Shown: one piece after another, positions 24,849-35,850 of the stretch
How positions within the stretch are numbered: position 1 is the stretch's first letter
Layout of the letters: each line of letters starts with the position of its first letter
Source: Podospora comata
Lineage: Eukaryota; Ascomycota; Sordariomycetes; Sordariales; Podosporaceae
Assembly: GCA_017354895.1 (NCBI GenBank)
Contig: CP071493.1
Span: 6,076,001-6,140,000 of the forward strand
Direction of reading: 5' to 3'
DNA length: 64,000 nucleotides
Program-made: the position numbers and the translations under genes
Notes under the pieces: model-generated
Told to the model about the DNA's origin: nothing
Database searches by the model: none
What the model saw: the letters and a program-made list of their open reading frames with translations, nothing else

Positions 24849-27223
24849 TCACTTCTTCTTCTGATTCTCCGGGTTGTACTTGTCCTTCCAAATCCTAAAA
24901 AAACTCGCCGTCAGCTCTCCAGTTTCCCCCAAAGCAAAACCAAACCAGAAAATCTGCCCAACCGATTCCCGCTTCCCTTGAGTAACCGTACCACACCACA
25001 AATTACACAGCATCCATCCGCATCTTACGGGCCCGCGATACAAAAATGCGGTGATAAGTAAACACAGCAAGAGGGCAACACACCACGGGTGGGCGTACCA
25101 CCGGCACTTGGCTCCAGCAAAAAGAAACGGAGACCTGCACCACCCATCCTTACACCACGCCCCCTCCATAAAAACAACCCAATCGGACAAAGGTACATAT
25201 CAAAGGATATCAACCTCTCAGAATCCAAGACGGTGGAGGGGGCGTGGTGAGAGAACAAAAAGTAGGGCGGACAGAAAAACGTATGGCTATCGAGACAGAA
25301 AGAGCAGTTTTGCTCAACCTATCACGCAAACAAGACGCAAGTCATATCTGCAACATTGTTCTGCCGTTGCATAAATCTCCACACACTGCGTAACTGCAGT
25401 CTTGTGTGGGAAAGAAGAGAAGGAGAAAAAAAAGCCGGATATGTGCTTACCAGGTGTTTCCAATAATCTTGTTTCCGTTTTCTTCGGCTCTCCGGTAGTA
25501 CTTCGCTGCCGTAAACTGTTGTGTTCATGCAGTTCAACTGTCAGCCTCATGTGATGGACCTTAAAAAGAGTGCGGTGCTTTCCCCCCTCACTGACAGAAG
25601 CTTGCGAATTGTGATTCGTCCTTTTCAGGCAAAAAAGCCCCGTTGATGCCCAACTGCTCCTGATTCGACAGGAAAGCCACACTTCCAACCGGCATCACTT
25701 GTTGACAGACCGACCGGAAAGTGTGAACGTGGGAAGTCTGCCGCTGCTGCTTGTCCAGCTGGCATGGTCACGCCCAGGCAATCTCGATGCCGGCCTTCAT
25801 GTGTGTACAAGCGACCAAAAAAAAAAGTTGACATCTGAGAAAATGTGAGACAATGTTTACTGACCTTGTCCTTCTTAGTGCCGAACCCCTCAAGATAGCA
25901 CCATGCGACTTCGTTCATCGCGTCTGTAAACAACAAAAGATGAGCTGGTTAGCTTGCTCTCCACGGGCGTAGTCCAGAAATGGACGGCCAACATACCAGT
26001 ATCGCCGAGATTCGCTGCCGTTTCGTAGTACTGAGATGCATTGTCAGTATCAACAAAAGATGTGTTCAACCCACGACCCTTCAGGAGGAGCTCTCTCGAG
26101 CACACTTGTGCAAAGCTCGATATGCATACCAGCCACACGTTGAGACGCCACCGTTAACCGTTCGCCGTTGCATTCAAATCAACAAGCAGCAGCAAGAAAA
26201 ACAAACCTACCTGCTTTGCAGCAATGGGGTCCTTGGCAATACCCCATCCGTGTCGGAAGCAATTGGCCAATTCGAATATGGCCAGAACCAGCTCGCCCTT
26301 GGCTGCTCCTCCTTTCTTGAGTCCTGCTTGGAGGGCCATCTGCTCAATCTCGGCGGCGTTGGATGCTGCCGCGGAGAGATAGTTGACGGCGGCAGCAGTG
26401 TTCGGTTGGCAACCCCATCCGTGTCTGATATCCGTTAGCTTACGAACATAACCATCATTGGACCAGCCCGCCATTTTGTTGATGCTTTGCGAGATGGACA
26501 CTTCTGTCTCTAGTGCAGGCATGGCAGAGGCACATACCTGAGGGCGAGACCATAGAGAACCTGGCTAAGGGGGTTGTTGGCCCCCTTAGGATCCGCTAAC
26601 CGGCCAAACAACGCCGTCGACTCTTCCAGTTTTCCTGCCTCATGCAACCTGATAGCCTCCTGGATATCCTCGTCGATGGCCTTCGATGACACCACCTTGA
26701 CCTTGGGATCTGGCGCCTCGTCCGCGGACGCATCGCCTAAGCGCAACTGAGGTAGAGTCGGGGGAGAACTTCCGTGATCGGGGGTCCCTGGCCGGCTGCG
26801 ATGCTTCTCGTTCTCGCGAGCAAGCAGAGTGGCTCGCTTCTCCCATTGCGACTCGGTCCCGTCCTTGTCCTCGACGCCCCCCTCCGGAATCACGATCTCC
26901 GGCAGATCTTGCGGTACGATCTCGCTACTGGCTGGACTGCGGCTCAGGTGTAGCCGTTGCGATAGGCGCTTGTGGCCACCGCCTTGGTTGCTCGATGCAG
27001 ATGCGCTTCGGCTGCGGTTACTTCGGAAGACGTCGAGGCTTCGGCGGGACTTCTGGGGTGTTTGCGGGCCTGGACTGAGGAACCCGTCGTTACTGGCACC
27101 AACGGGTTCTCCTGGAGGCTGGATCACCTCGGCACTATGGGTATCGGATCGCACAAACGTGAAATCGAGGGTGCTGTTTCCCTCCTCCTCCTCCTTCTTC
27201 CTGAACTTGTCGCGGAAACCCAT
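24849..27223 (-). CDS. Sel1-repeat protein of the DSF2/Nif1 type
   Basis: Six exons read cleanly: 27223-26538, 26424-26211, 26030-25997, 25923-25865, 25515-25451 and 24894-24849, giving 367 residues. Residues 1-200 are basic and Ser-rich, beginning MGFRDKFRKKEEEEGN and including the piece FTFVRSDTHSAEVIQPP, as I recall it for fungal homologues. Residues about 200-355 hold Sel1-like repeats with the hallmark pieces YGLALRHGWGC, CFRHGWGIAKDP, AKQYYETAANLGDTDAMNEVAWCYLEG and AAKYYRRAEENGN. The protein ends WIWKDKYNPENQKKK. Sel1 repeats are scaffolding solenoids. Fission yeast Nif1, in this family, is a mitosis inhibitor, but that role is only inferred here. Introns 4 (349 nt) and 5 (556 nt) are long for this genome, yet the protein is continuous across both. 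Confidence 0.83.
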
Positions 27224-28104
27224 CTTGGTAACGATTTGTCGACACGAGGCAAGCTAACGTCAGGTTTGGTACCGGGATATGTTTGCGATTTGAGTCCTAC
27301 GGTACAACAAAATGAAAGTCGAAGAGTTGGTTTCTTGGGAAGCCGAGGTGTCCGGCAAGGTGGGTTGGGTTATGCTGGGTACGTGTGATTGCCTATAATC
27401 TTGCCAAATTCACGATGCGACAGCCACGCGGGGTACAGATATCGACGTAGTTGAGGCCGGCAAAGGAGAAGGAAGGATTGTGGTATTAAAAGAAGAGCAA
27501 AACGAAGGAGAGGCTGACTATGTATTGGGACAGTGGTTAAGGTATGTTCTCAGTTGCTCTTGGCGCCATGTTTGAAGTCCTCAGCCCGACGGCATTCTTC
27601 CTGGAGATTGGATGTCGTCCGTTTGAGATTCAGGCCTTGGGGCGGGGCGGAGTCTCCAACGCGGCGGAGGCTGCGGAGCAGGCTGTGGCACACCCGTGGA
27701 CCCCTCATCGTCCCCAAGACAAGGGGGAGAAGGTTCAGCGGGCCGCCATAGCATGCCATTGGTACATCAGGTAATTGACTGCGGTGATGCTGCTATGTGA
27801 TCGGACATATGATTATATACCTAGACGCCATGTAGAAAGCGAAACTGTGAGAACCGTTACAAGCTGCCTCTCGGAAAGCCAAGATAGAATAAGGAAAGAT
27901 GACGGCTGCAAGAAGAGGTCTTGTTTCAGTGCTTCTTGACAGCTGATGTCAGAGTCGAAAAGCTGAAGTGGCTGACAACCGGAAGTTACCAACGCGAGGC
28001 AGCAACTATTCCTGTATGGCCTGTGCTTCTCTCATCATAATGCCTTGATTGTTTTGGGCCACCCGTGTACCCAAAACGCGTCCCCATTTTCAACAAATCA
28101 CCAA
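27224..28104. promoter_or_regulatory. Upstream region of the Sel1 gene, then spacer to tRNA
   Basis: Non-coding sequence between the start of the minus-strand Sel1-repeat gene and the tRNA. Short frames at 27533-27774 overlap on both strands and are not supported. No specific site was recognised. Confidence 0.4.
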
Positions 28105-28200
28105 GCCCGATTAGCTCAGCTGGTTAGAGCGTCGTACTAATACTGGTACACACCTGTAAATGGTATGCGAAGGTCAACAGTTCAATCCTGTTATTGGGCA
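28105..28200 (+). tRNA. tRNA-Ile (AAT anticodon) with 22-nt intron
   Basis: The full cloverleaf can be drawn. The acceptor GCCCGAT pairs with ATTGGGC (one G-T), the D arm is GCTC...GAGC, the anticodon stem is TCGTA/TGCGA, and the T arm is AACAG-TTCAATC-CTGTT, with discriminator A at 28200. The anticodon AAT is at 28139-28141. A 22-nt intron (28143-28164) starts one base 3' of the anticodon, at the canonical position for nuclear tRNA introns. The internal box A (TAGCTCAGCTGG) and box B (AGTTCAATCCT) promoters are present. Spliced length is 74 nt. Confidence 0.95.
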
Positions 28201-28214
28201 TATGCTTATGCATG

Positions 28215-28221
28215 TTTTTTT
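28215..28221 (+). terminator. Pol III terminator of the tRNA-Ile gene
   Basis: A run of seven T residues begins 15 bases after the tRNA's 3' end, as expected for RNA polymerase III termination. Confidence 0.75.
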
Positions 28222-28549
28222 GTGAGCCTGCTCACTACTTTCCTTCTCCTTTTGCTTGCCTCAAAATCCACGGCCACTTTTTTGTCGGATATGGTGGTTT
28301 GGGATGTCATGCTGTCAAATGTAGCCATGTGGAGCAAAGCCCATATTTGGCGGACTCTAACCAGGTCTGGAGGAGGCTGTTCTTGCTCACAATAAATTCG
28401 GCGCCAGCACGGACCTCATGTTCACGACCCTGAGCTCAATTGACAATTGGACAAGAGACCGATAGCATCGCAATTGGTTTTCGTCTCATGGCCGATTCTT
28501 TTGGATTTGGCCGAGGCAGCGCGTCGGCATTGCCTCCCACGGAACCACC

Positions 28550-30817
28550 ATGGCTCCCACGCCAAAAACTACGCCAATTCGCCGGCCCCTGACCTTAAAA
28601 GGAGTCGAGAGAAAGAAGCCTGGGCCAGCGCCGAAACCCTTGTCCGAGAAGCTCAAGGCGAAGGCCCTCAAGCAGATCAAACGCGTCGAACGAAGCTACA
28701 CCCGTGAGCGCAAGATCGAAGTATTGCTTTATCTCCTTACCCACCGCGTCCCGGACTCTGGCCCCCGAAAAACACCACGCCGCCGGATTGGCCAGCCCCA
28801 AGAAGATTGCTCAACACAACCGGTTGTCGAGAATGAGAATGGAGAACTTGTTTGGTATAGAGCACCCACGTACGCCGAAGCTTCGGACTTTTGGAAGATT
28901 CCTACGCCAACGATTCAGGGATGGTGGGATTCACGGGACAAACTACTCGAGGGGACGGGTATTGAAGTCCCCAAGGTCGGGCCAGGAGGCGTTCCAAAGG
29001 CGTTGGAAGGCTGGAAACCACTGAGCCAGCGTTCAACATTTCGAACCAAAGAAGGAATGCAGCAAGAGGAACCAGTGGTGACGGTTGCGAACCCAAATAC
29101 GAACGGTGCCACTCCAACTCCCTCGTCATCTGCTGGGGCTTCGTCTGCTGTACCGATAACAACAGCACCGATGACCCCGTCCGTTCGAATCATAGGTCGT
29201 GTGAATCCACAACCGCATTACAAACCACCTCCGCCAGCACCTCGACCACCTGCCCCATTAGCCCCCGCTCCGGCACAGCAAATGCCACCGGCTCAAAATA
29301 GGCCAGTGGCACAGGCCCCTCCCGTCGCGCCAGTAAATCGGCCGGCAGCCCAACCAGCTCCGCATCATGCTCCGCAACCCGGAAAACCTGGCCTCCAACC
29401 CGCTGCACACCAGGCTCCGGCGTATCCACAAATACCGCCGGCTTTTGACCCTTCAAACTATGTTGTGCTATACACTGGGCCTCATCCCGGACCTTGGAGC
29501 TATCCTGGGCAGCATTGCATACCGCCGGGCACGGTGCTGCCCATTGTTTACGCCGGGCAACCAGTCGAGCTCGGGCCGCCATGTTTTGTGACTGTATATC
29601 CCGGCCCACCTTCGTCTGCGCTTACGCCGCCAGCTCCGAGTGGCATGCACAACCGGCCTCCACAACCGGCCCCGCAAACCGGTCAACATTCGGCAGGTCA
29701 AGCCCAAGGCCCACCACAAGCTCCGCATCCCGGACAACAGCAAACTCCACCACCACCACCCGGTTATCGTCCGCCACACGTTTCAAATGGACCTCCGCCT
29801 AATGCCCAACCTCCACAAGGGCAAAGACCAACTGGACCGTCGCCGCCAGTTCCATATGTAGGACCGTCAGGATACATCGGCCCATATGCACCACCTGGGT
29901 TTGCACCAGCTAACCAAGCCGGTCCACCCCCGCAACCACAGAAGGCCGTATCCCAAGGCCGGTCCTCATTACGGACACCAGGTGCGAACACCGGACGTGC
30001 CAGCAAGCCGAAGTCTCGAGTCCAGCCGCCTCCGGCCGTGCCCAAAGGTGTCAGTACCCAGCTTGAGTCCGGAAATAATGGTCAAACTCCCGTTGCAGCC
30101 CAAGACCCATCTGCGGCCGGTTCTACTTCTAGCTCTGATGCGTCTGTCTCTACACCTGCGGAAACTCAGGTAACTGGTTCGGTCGATGTACAACATCAAG
30201 ACGCCAGCAACGACAAAAATCGGCCCGACAGTCATGTTCACGATCAGGCCGGTGAACCGACGCCCAGCACTCAGGCGCCGATGTCGCCAAGTGGTGATCA
30301 AGATGGACTGGTGCCAGCAAATACTGTCTCAGGGGAGTCAACAGCAATAGATCGAGATTCCTCGTCTGCGGAGGTTGATTCAGAAAAGGCTGCGGCAACG
30401 ACCCTAGAAGAAAATGTGCAAGACGCCACACCACAAGAAGAAACGAACGTCACTCCCACAACGGCTGAAGACGATACCGCGATGGAGGAGGCGCTGGAGC
30501 ATGTCATGGAGGAGGCGATGCTGGAAGACTCGGCTGGTGGTGAGACACCTGCTTCTTTGTCGGGGTTGTCCTCGCCTAATGATGGCGCGGATGAGACGCG
30601 GATGGAAATCGACAGTGAAGAGGCAAAGTCCTCGTCACCGTCACAGAAAGGGGAGGCGTATGAGACACCGTACGAAACGCCTGCTGTTGTTGAGACTGAC
30701 GGTGGTGATGAGGGTGCTGAGGGTGATGAGGATGATGTCATGGTTGATACACCGCCCAAAGACAATGCACAACCTGCTTCGTCAGAGGCGGAGGCAGTGG
30801 AGAGTGAAGAGGAGTAG
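28550..30817 (+). CDS. HTH-like, proline-rich protein with acidic tail
   Basis: A single exon of 755 residues with an ATG in a good context (CCACCATGG). The basic N-terminus (1-60, KKPGPAPKPLSEKLKAK) leads into a helical region (about 45-140) resembling a psq/CENP-B-type helix-turn-helix: YTRERKIEVLLYLL, then APTYAEASDFWKIPTPTIQGWW, where the TIxxWW end resembles a recognition helix. Residues about 190-480 are Pro/Gln/Ala-rich low complexity. Residues about 500-755 are Ser/Thr/Glu/Asp-rich and very acidic, ending EAVESEEE. The layout (DNA-binding-like head, flexible middle, acidic tail) suggests a nuclear transcription or chromatin regulator. This is inference, since I cannot name the family. 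It is convergent with UTP12, 345 bases away. Confidence 0.8.
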   Translation: MAPTPKTTPIRRPLTLKGVERKKPGPAPKPLSEKLKAKALKQIKRVERSYTRERKIEVLLYLLTHRVPDSGPRKTPRRRIGQPQEDCSTQPVVENENGELVWYRAPTYAEASDFWKIPTPTIQGWWDSRDKLLEGTGIEVPKVGPGGVPKALEGWKPLSQRSTFRTKEGMQQEEPVVTVANPNTNGATPTPSSSAGASSAVPITTAPMTPSVRIIGRVNPQPHYKPPPPAPRPPAPLAPAPAQQMPPAQNRPVAQAPPVAPVNRPAAQPAPHHAPQPGKPGLQPAAHQAPAYPQIPPAFDPSNYVVLYTGPHPGPWSYPGQHCIPPGTVLPIVYAGQPVELGPPCFVTVYPGPPSSALTPPAPSGMHNRPPQPAPQTGQHSAGQAQGPPQAPHPGQQQTPPPPPGYRPPHVSNGPPPNAQPPQGQRPTGPSPPVPYVGPSGYIGPYAPPGFAPANQAGPPPQPQKAVSQGRSSLRTPGANTGRASKPKSRVQPPPAVPKGVSTQLESGNNGQTPVAAQDPSAAGSTSSSDASVSTPAETQVTGSVDVQHQDASNDKNRPDSHVHDQAGEPTPSTQAPMSPSGDQDGLVPANTVSGESTAIDRDSSSAEVDSEKAAATTLEENVQDATPQEETNVTPTTAEDDTAMEEALEHVMEEAMLEDSAGGETPASLSGLSSPNDGADETRMEIDSEEAKSSSPSQKGEAYETPYETPAVVETDGGDEGAEGDEDDVMVDTPPKDNAQPASSEAEAVESEEE

Positions 30818-31162
30818 TGGTCCTGATTAATTTGTAAATAATGTGCTGGATGTGGGTGGTATTTGTTGTCGTGGAAACACAACAAGTTTAGCGTTGATAT
30901 TCACTAAAGCGAAAGTGATTCAAGGGGGACTGGGAAAAGGGTAGGGGGAAAGATACCATGGGCTGAGTCGCAAAATAATCATAATGACAAAAACTACCAG
31001 AGCAGTACAAAAATTCACAAAACTTCAAAGATGTTGAACTTGACATTTTACTCAAATTCAGAAACACCATCTCTATCTACCATGCCATTTAACAAGCCAT
31101 CAGAAAGCTCCCCACTCGCTTTTCTTCACCACACATTTGCCCCAAACCATCCATTACCAAGT

Positions 31163-34103
31163 CTAAGAAAGACTAGCAAAAGCCCTCTTCCTCACCTCCT
31201 TCTTCTGCTTCTCCTCCTCCTCCCAATTCTCATCCACGAACCCCTTGACACTCCTCTCCTCAATCTGCATCCCCACCACCCTCAACGCCGCAATATTATA
31301 CCCCATCTCATCCTTCTGCTTCCTCAGCGCCTGCCTCAGATTGACTCTGATCCCGTCCAGCATCTGGCGCATCGTCCTGCTGCTGACAATCTGCTTGTGG
31401 TGGGTTTTGAGCATGAAAAACAAGATCCTGCAGGTGAGAGGGATGTTCATGCTCCGTAGCGCGAAGAGGTTTAAAAAGGTGAACAGCATCGGCACTGACG
31501 CAAAGGGAAGAACCAGGAGCGCATCGTGGAGCGCGGACGCTTTGATCTTGGAGAGGGTGTTCATCACGTATTGCTCCGCCGTGATGTTCCCCAGCGCCAT
31601 GAAGATGGCGTGCCGTTGCGGCGGCGCAAGGTTGGGGTTGGAAGCCTTGGCTACTTCCCACTCTTTCACCACGTTGAGGTCTGCCAGGCCGAGCTCGAGG
31701 GCCTCGGCTATTCTCTCTCCTGCCATCAACGTCTCAACCGTCTGTTTTGATGCTGCGGCAACCTCGCGGTTTTCATCCTGGGCGTCGGCGTCTTGCTCCA
31801 GGGAGGTGGTGAGCGTAGATTCGTAAAGCTCTTCCAGTTCCTTTTCGCGCTCTTCCTCGAGGAAGATCTGCTCGTCCGTTTCCTCCCAGACACGAATAGA
31901 CTTGTCGTGAGAGGCGGACACGAGGAAGTTACCCGCGTGGGAGATGGCAAGGGCCCAGATCTCCCCGTGGTGGCCGTCGATACGTTGGATTTGCTCGAAT
32001 TTATCCCCGTCCCAGTATTTGATCGTGCGGTCTTTGGACGCGGAAAAGAAGTGATGTCCGTTGCCGTCCGAGTTGTGGGGGATGAAGGCTACTTGGAGGA
32101 TCGAGTCTTGGTGACCAAACAAGGCTTTGTGGCAGTCGCCGAAATCAAGACCCCATATTCTGATGTTCTTGTCGGCGGAGGAGGTGATGATTAGTTTGCT
32201 GTCGAAGGAGATGTCCATGCTTAAGACGGGGAGTTTGTGGCCGTAGAGGTTGAGGTAGAGTTTGAGGGAGTCGACAAAGAAGACCTTGACTGTGCTGTCG
32301 AGGAGAGACACAGCCAGGAGCTTGGAGTCGGGGGAGAATTTCAGACTGAGAATGTCGTCAGATACCTTGAGTATCCTCGACTGGACCAGCTTGAGTTTTG
32401 GTGTGGTCCTCGTGGTGCCAAGAACTTGCTCCTGGACAATCTTGAAGTCCCAGAATTTGGCTGCTTTGTCGGCACCTCCTGACACCACAGACTTGCCATC
32501 TGGGTGGACTTGTAGCGCCCAGATAGCATGGCCCTCGTGTGCATTCACGCTCTCCAGCAAGGCCGCGGAAGCCACATCGTACAGTTGAAGCTCTCCCTCC
32601 TTGGTTCCCACCACTACCACCTTGTCACCTGGCAAAAATGCGCAGCAGAGCGCATAACCACACTCAAATGTTCTGATGCAGGCTTGTGTCTTTACGTTCC
32701 AAATCTTGAGCGAACCATTGGCAGCAGATGCCAGCATTTTGTCGTCCGAGCTGAGTGATAGCGAGCGGATGTCTGTGCGATGGCCTGGGAGATCAACACC
32801 CAGTGCCTTGTTGTAATCTGCGACATCGGTCTTGGACTTGAGCTTGTCCTTTCCAACAATCGTATAGAGCTCCAACAAGTTGTTTGTGGACCCTACAAGT
32901 AATTGCAGGTCCTTGCTCCCTTGTTGTATCGCCCAGTCGACTGATCTGACCTTGCCCGTGGTTCGTACGATAACGTGCTGCGCAAACACATCAGAAATCT
33001 CGGCCTTGTTGATGTCGTCGGCGCCCTCATCCTCCATTTCAACATCGGCGCCCTTCTTATCTTTTGCCAGCTTCTCCTTTCTTCTCTTCTTTTTCCTGGC
33101 CAAGCTCTTCTTGACCTCTGATTCCGTCCGTATCCTCCATATTTCAACGTTTTTCTCGACTCCGTGTACGGCGAAGTAATCCCGGCGGGGGTGGAAAATA
33201 ACCTCGACTGCGCGCTCTTTGCTCGATCGGTGTAATGTGCCTCTGTCGTGGAGGAAGTTTACTGATTGTGAAAGGTCGACTCGTTGTGCCGAGGCAGCCA
33301 GTGCCGCGACATCCAATGCCCACACCTTCATTTCGCCATCGTTCCCAGCAGTCACGCAGCCGCTCAGATCCGGCGAAACTCCTAGCGCCCAGCATTCGCC
33401 ATTGCTTTGCGCAACGTGTGTCTCGATACAGTGGCGGGATGAAAGATCCCAGAGCTTAATCAGCGAATCTTTTCCTGTCGTAAGAAGGAATCCCTCTGCG
33501 CCCTCGTTGTCCACCGCCATCAACGCCTGCTCTCCATCTTCTTCCTGCACCACCGGCTCCGGCTCAATGAACCTCAGGCCGGTAACCTGATCTTTGTGTC
33601 CTCTCAGCTTGTACTGTCCCACCTCGGCCACCAGATCCCAAACAATAACGTCGGTATCCTTCGAACCGGAGGCCAGGCGCACACCAGTCTTGTCGAAAGC
33701 GAGAATAGTGACGGCCGACTTGTGGCCGTTGAAGCTCACTACGGAGGTGGCGATCTTGCTGTCCCAAATGCGAATACTGCCATTTTCGTAGCCGACAGCG
33801 AACAGATCGGGGTCGGTCTTGCTTTGCGCGATTGCGGTTACCAGAGCTCTGTTGTTCTCTTCTTTCCAGCGGCTGAGGAGTTCGCCCTTCTTGATATCCC
33901 AGACTAGCACCTCCTCATTGGCGGCGACGACAGCTTGGCCGGCGCTGCTTTTCGTCTTGTCCTTGGACGACCAGACAATGTTGGAGCTGCTGGATGCGAC
34001 GACGCCGAAGGACTTTGATGGCTCGAATTTCCTGAGACGGTTAGGGGTGTTATCGAACAGAGCGATGGTTCCAGACAAATACTTACAGGTAGGACTTGAC
34101 CAT
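31163..34103 (-). CDS. UTP12: U3 snoRNP/SSU processome protein UTP12 (DIP2, WDR3)
   Basis: Exon 1 is only 17 nt (34103-34087, MVKSYL). A 55-nt intron with GTAAGT and CTAACCGTCTCAG follows, then one exon 34031-31163, giving 961 residues; yeast Dip2 has about 940. The N-terminus MVKSYLKFEPSKSFGVVAS matches the yeast Dip2 start (MVKSYQRFEQAAAFGVIAS). Many WD40 units follow, for example SGSKDTDVIVWDL, TTGKDSLIKLWDL and SASHDKSIRVWEE, forming two beta-propellers. The last about 150 residues are the Utp12 C-terminal domain (NITAEQYVMNTLSKIKASALH). In yeast the protein belongs to the UTP-B module and is needed for nucleolar processing of 18S pre-rRNA. The start is well supported by the orthologue match; longer readings begin in the intron and have no ATG. 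Confidence 0.95.
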
Positions 34104-34453
34104 ATTTGCGACTCGAGATTATCCAATGCAGGCGCACCTCTCAATCGTTGTGGAATGTCCTTGCGCTTCGAGGGAAGTGCTTGTCTTGCCCAGGACTTTT
34201 TTTTGGCGGCGATAAGATAAGAATTGCAAAGGTGAAAACACCGACACTAGCCACACCCGTCGGCAGGGGTTCAGTGGCTGCGGCTCCAGGAATTGCGGGG
34301 CAGTAGCTTCAGGGGAGGGGCCTGGTCCGCAGCTTGTCGCAAGCCGAGCAACGTCAGCCTTCCCAGTTGCAACTGACAGGCCCCACTAAAGCTTTCCCCC
34401 AACTTCATCATCAACACCATAGCTACCCGTCGAAGCCGAAACCAGGGGACAAG
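34104..34453. promoter_or_regulatory. Bidirectional promoter between UTP12 and ARPC2
   Basis: 350 bases separate the two start codons, so both genes must take their core promoters from this interval. I see no clear TATA box. The ARPC2 side contains CTTCATCATCAAC and the UTP12 side a T-rich run (TTTTTTTTGGCGGCGATAAG) on the plus strand. Confidence 0.6.
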
Positions 34454-35605
34454 ATGTTGCTGCTCGATTACCAGAATGTGCTGATACAAACGGTGCTCAC
34501 GGAGCGTTTCTCCGGGTGAGTGTTGTGTTGTCTCTACCAATCTCACCGCCAAGCCCCCCCTGACCATCACCGCCATAGCTAACCAACAATGCGCCCAACA
34601 CAGAGCACCCCCCGTGTCCATCGACCAGACCGTGTCCGACTTTGACGGCGTCATCTTCCACATCTCCACCCCCGACACCAAGACGAAGATTGTTGTGTCT
34701 ATGCAAATCCGCTGCTACAAGGACCTTGTTCGTTACGGCGCTGAGGAGCTCCTGGCTGAGGAATATGGCCCGTATGTTATCCCGCCCGAGCCGGGTTATG
34801 ACTTTTCCCTCCAGATCGACCTCGAGAATCTCCCAGAGGACAAGGAAGCCCGCGATGCGTTGATCATGAAGATTGCTCTGTTGAAGCGCAATGCCATGGC
34901 TGCCCCTTTTAAGCAGGCGTACGAGGAGCATTACCACCTGAAGGCCGAGGCGGCCAAATTCACATCCGAAGAAGCGCCACAGGGTGTCAAGGAGGGCGGG
35001 TCCGTGAAGGCTATTCAGTACCGTGAGGAGGAGGCGATCTATGTCAAGGCCAGTCATGATCGCGTCACTGTTATTTTCAGTACCGTGTTCAGGGAGGAGA
35101 CGGATCGCGTGTTTGGAAAGGTGTTCATCCAGGAGTTTGTGGATGCCCGCCGGAGAGCTATTCAGAACGCGCCTCAGGTGCTGTTCAGGAATGATCCACC
35201 ATTGGAGTTGCAGGGTGTGCCGGGTGTGAAGAATACCGGCACCGGGGAGATTGGTTACGTTACTTTTGGTCTGTCTCGACATAACCGGCGTGGGATGACA
35301 TGTGCTAACATACAAACTAGTTTTGTTCCCTCGCCACTTGACTCCTCAGCGTATGAATGATGTTATTTCACATATTCAGACCTTCCGCGATTACTTCCAC
35401 TACCATATCAAGGCCTCCAAGGCTTATATCCACACTCGGATGAGAAGGCGGACGGCAGACTTCCTCCAGGGTATGTTCGTTCCCTACCACTGTTCCCTGA
35501 GTATCATCCTAACGCTTTATATCAGTCCTCCGGAGAGCGAGACCAGAGAACGAAGAAAAGGAGCGCAAGACAGCGAGCGGGAGAACCTTCAAGGCTGGAA
35601 ACTAG
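34454..35605 (+). CDS. ARC35: Arp2/3 complex 34 kDa subunit (ARPC2)
   Basis: Four exons (34454-34515, 34604-35268, 35321-35470, 35526-35605) give 318 residues, the usual family size. The N-terminus [20 protein letters not shown], the piece [12 protein letters not shown] and the C-terminal part [21 protein letters not shown] followed by [17 protein letters not shown] are hallmarks of ARPC2/p34-Arc. The C-terminal helix ends RTFKAGN. ARPC2 with ARPC4 forms the core of the Arp2/3 complex, which nucleates branched actin at cortical patches and sites of endocytosis. Introns are 88, 52 and 55 nt; intron 2 uses a weaker GTCTGT donor but keeps the family sequence intact (VTFVLFPRH). It is divergent from UTP12. 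The symbol follows the yeast orthologue. Confidence 0.95.
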
Positions 35606-35734
35606 TTTGTTTGGGGCGTGTTTTGGAGTTGAGCGTCTTTTATGGATGTTGTGTATAGGGTAGAGCAATGCAAGCAACGGTCGGGTGACTAATTTACAGA
35701 CAAGACCTTGGATCGCTGCTCCTTCTCATATCAC

Positions 35735-35850
35735 TGCGTTACCGCATCAACCACTGCCACATCAACACGTTACCCCTTCATCATGTCAACACACTACCCC
35801 TTGGCCACAGTAATCCATTACCCTTTATAGAATTGGCGCATTGCCCCTTC
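35735..35850. repeat. Degenerate tandem repeat, CATTACCCCTT-like unit
   Basis: Five spaced variants of a (C)A-(C/T)TACCCCTT or GCATTGCCCCTTCGCC motif, roughly every 25-30 bases, starting 130 bases after the ARPC2 stop. Spacers share CATCA and CACA words. It may be an old minisatellite. Confidence 0.4.

Noticed and set aside
30298-30885. 195-codon minus-strand Ser-rich frame
   Set aside because: It is the antisense shadow of the acidic Glu/Asp/Ser tail of the HTH-like protein.
34497-35315. 272-codon minus-strand frame
   Set aside because: It lies antisense to ARPC2, whose family match is unambiguous.
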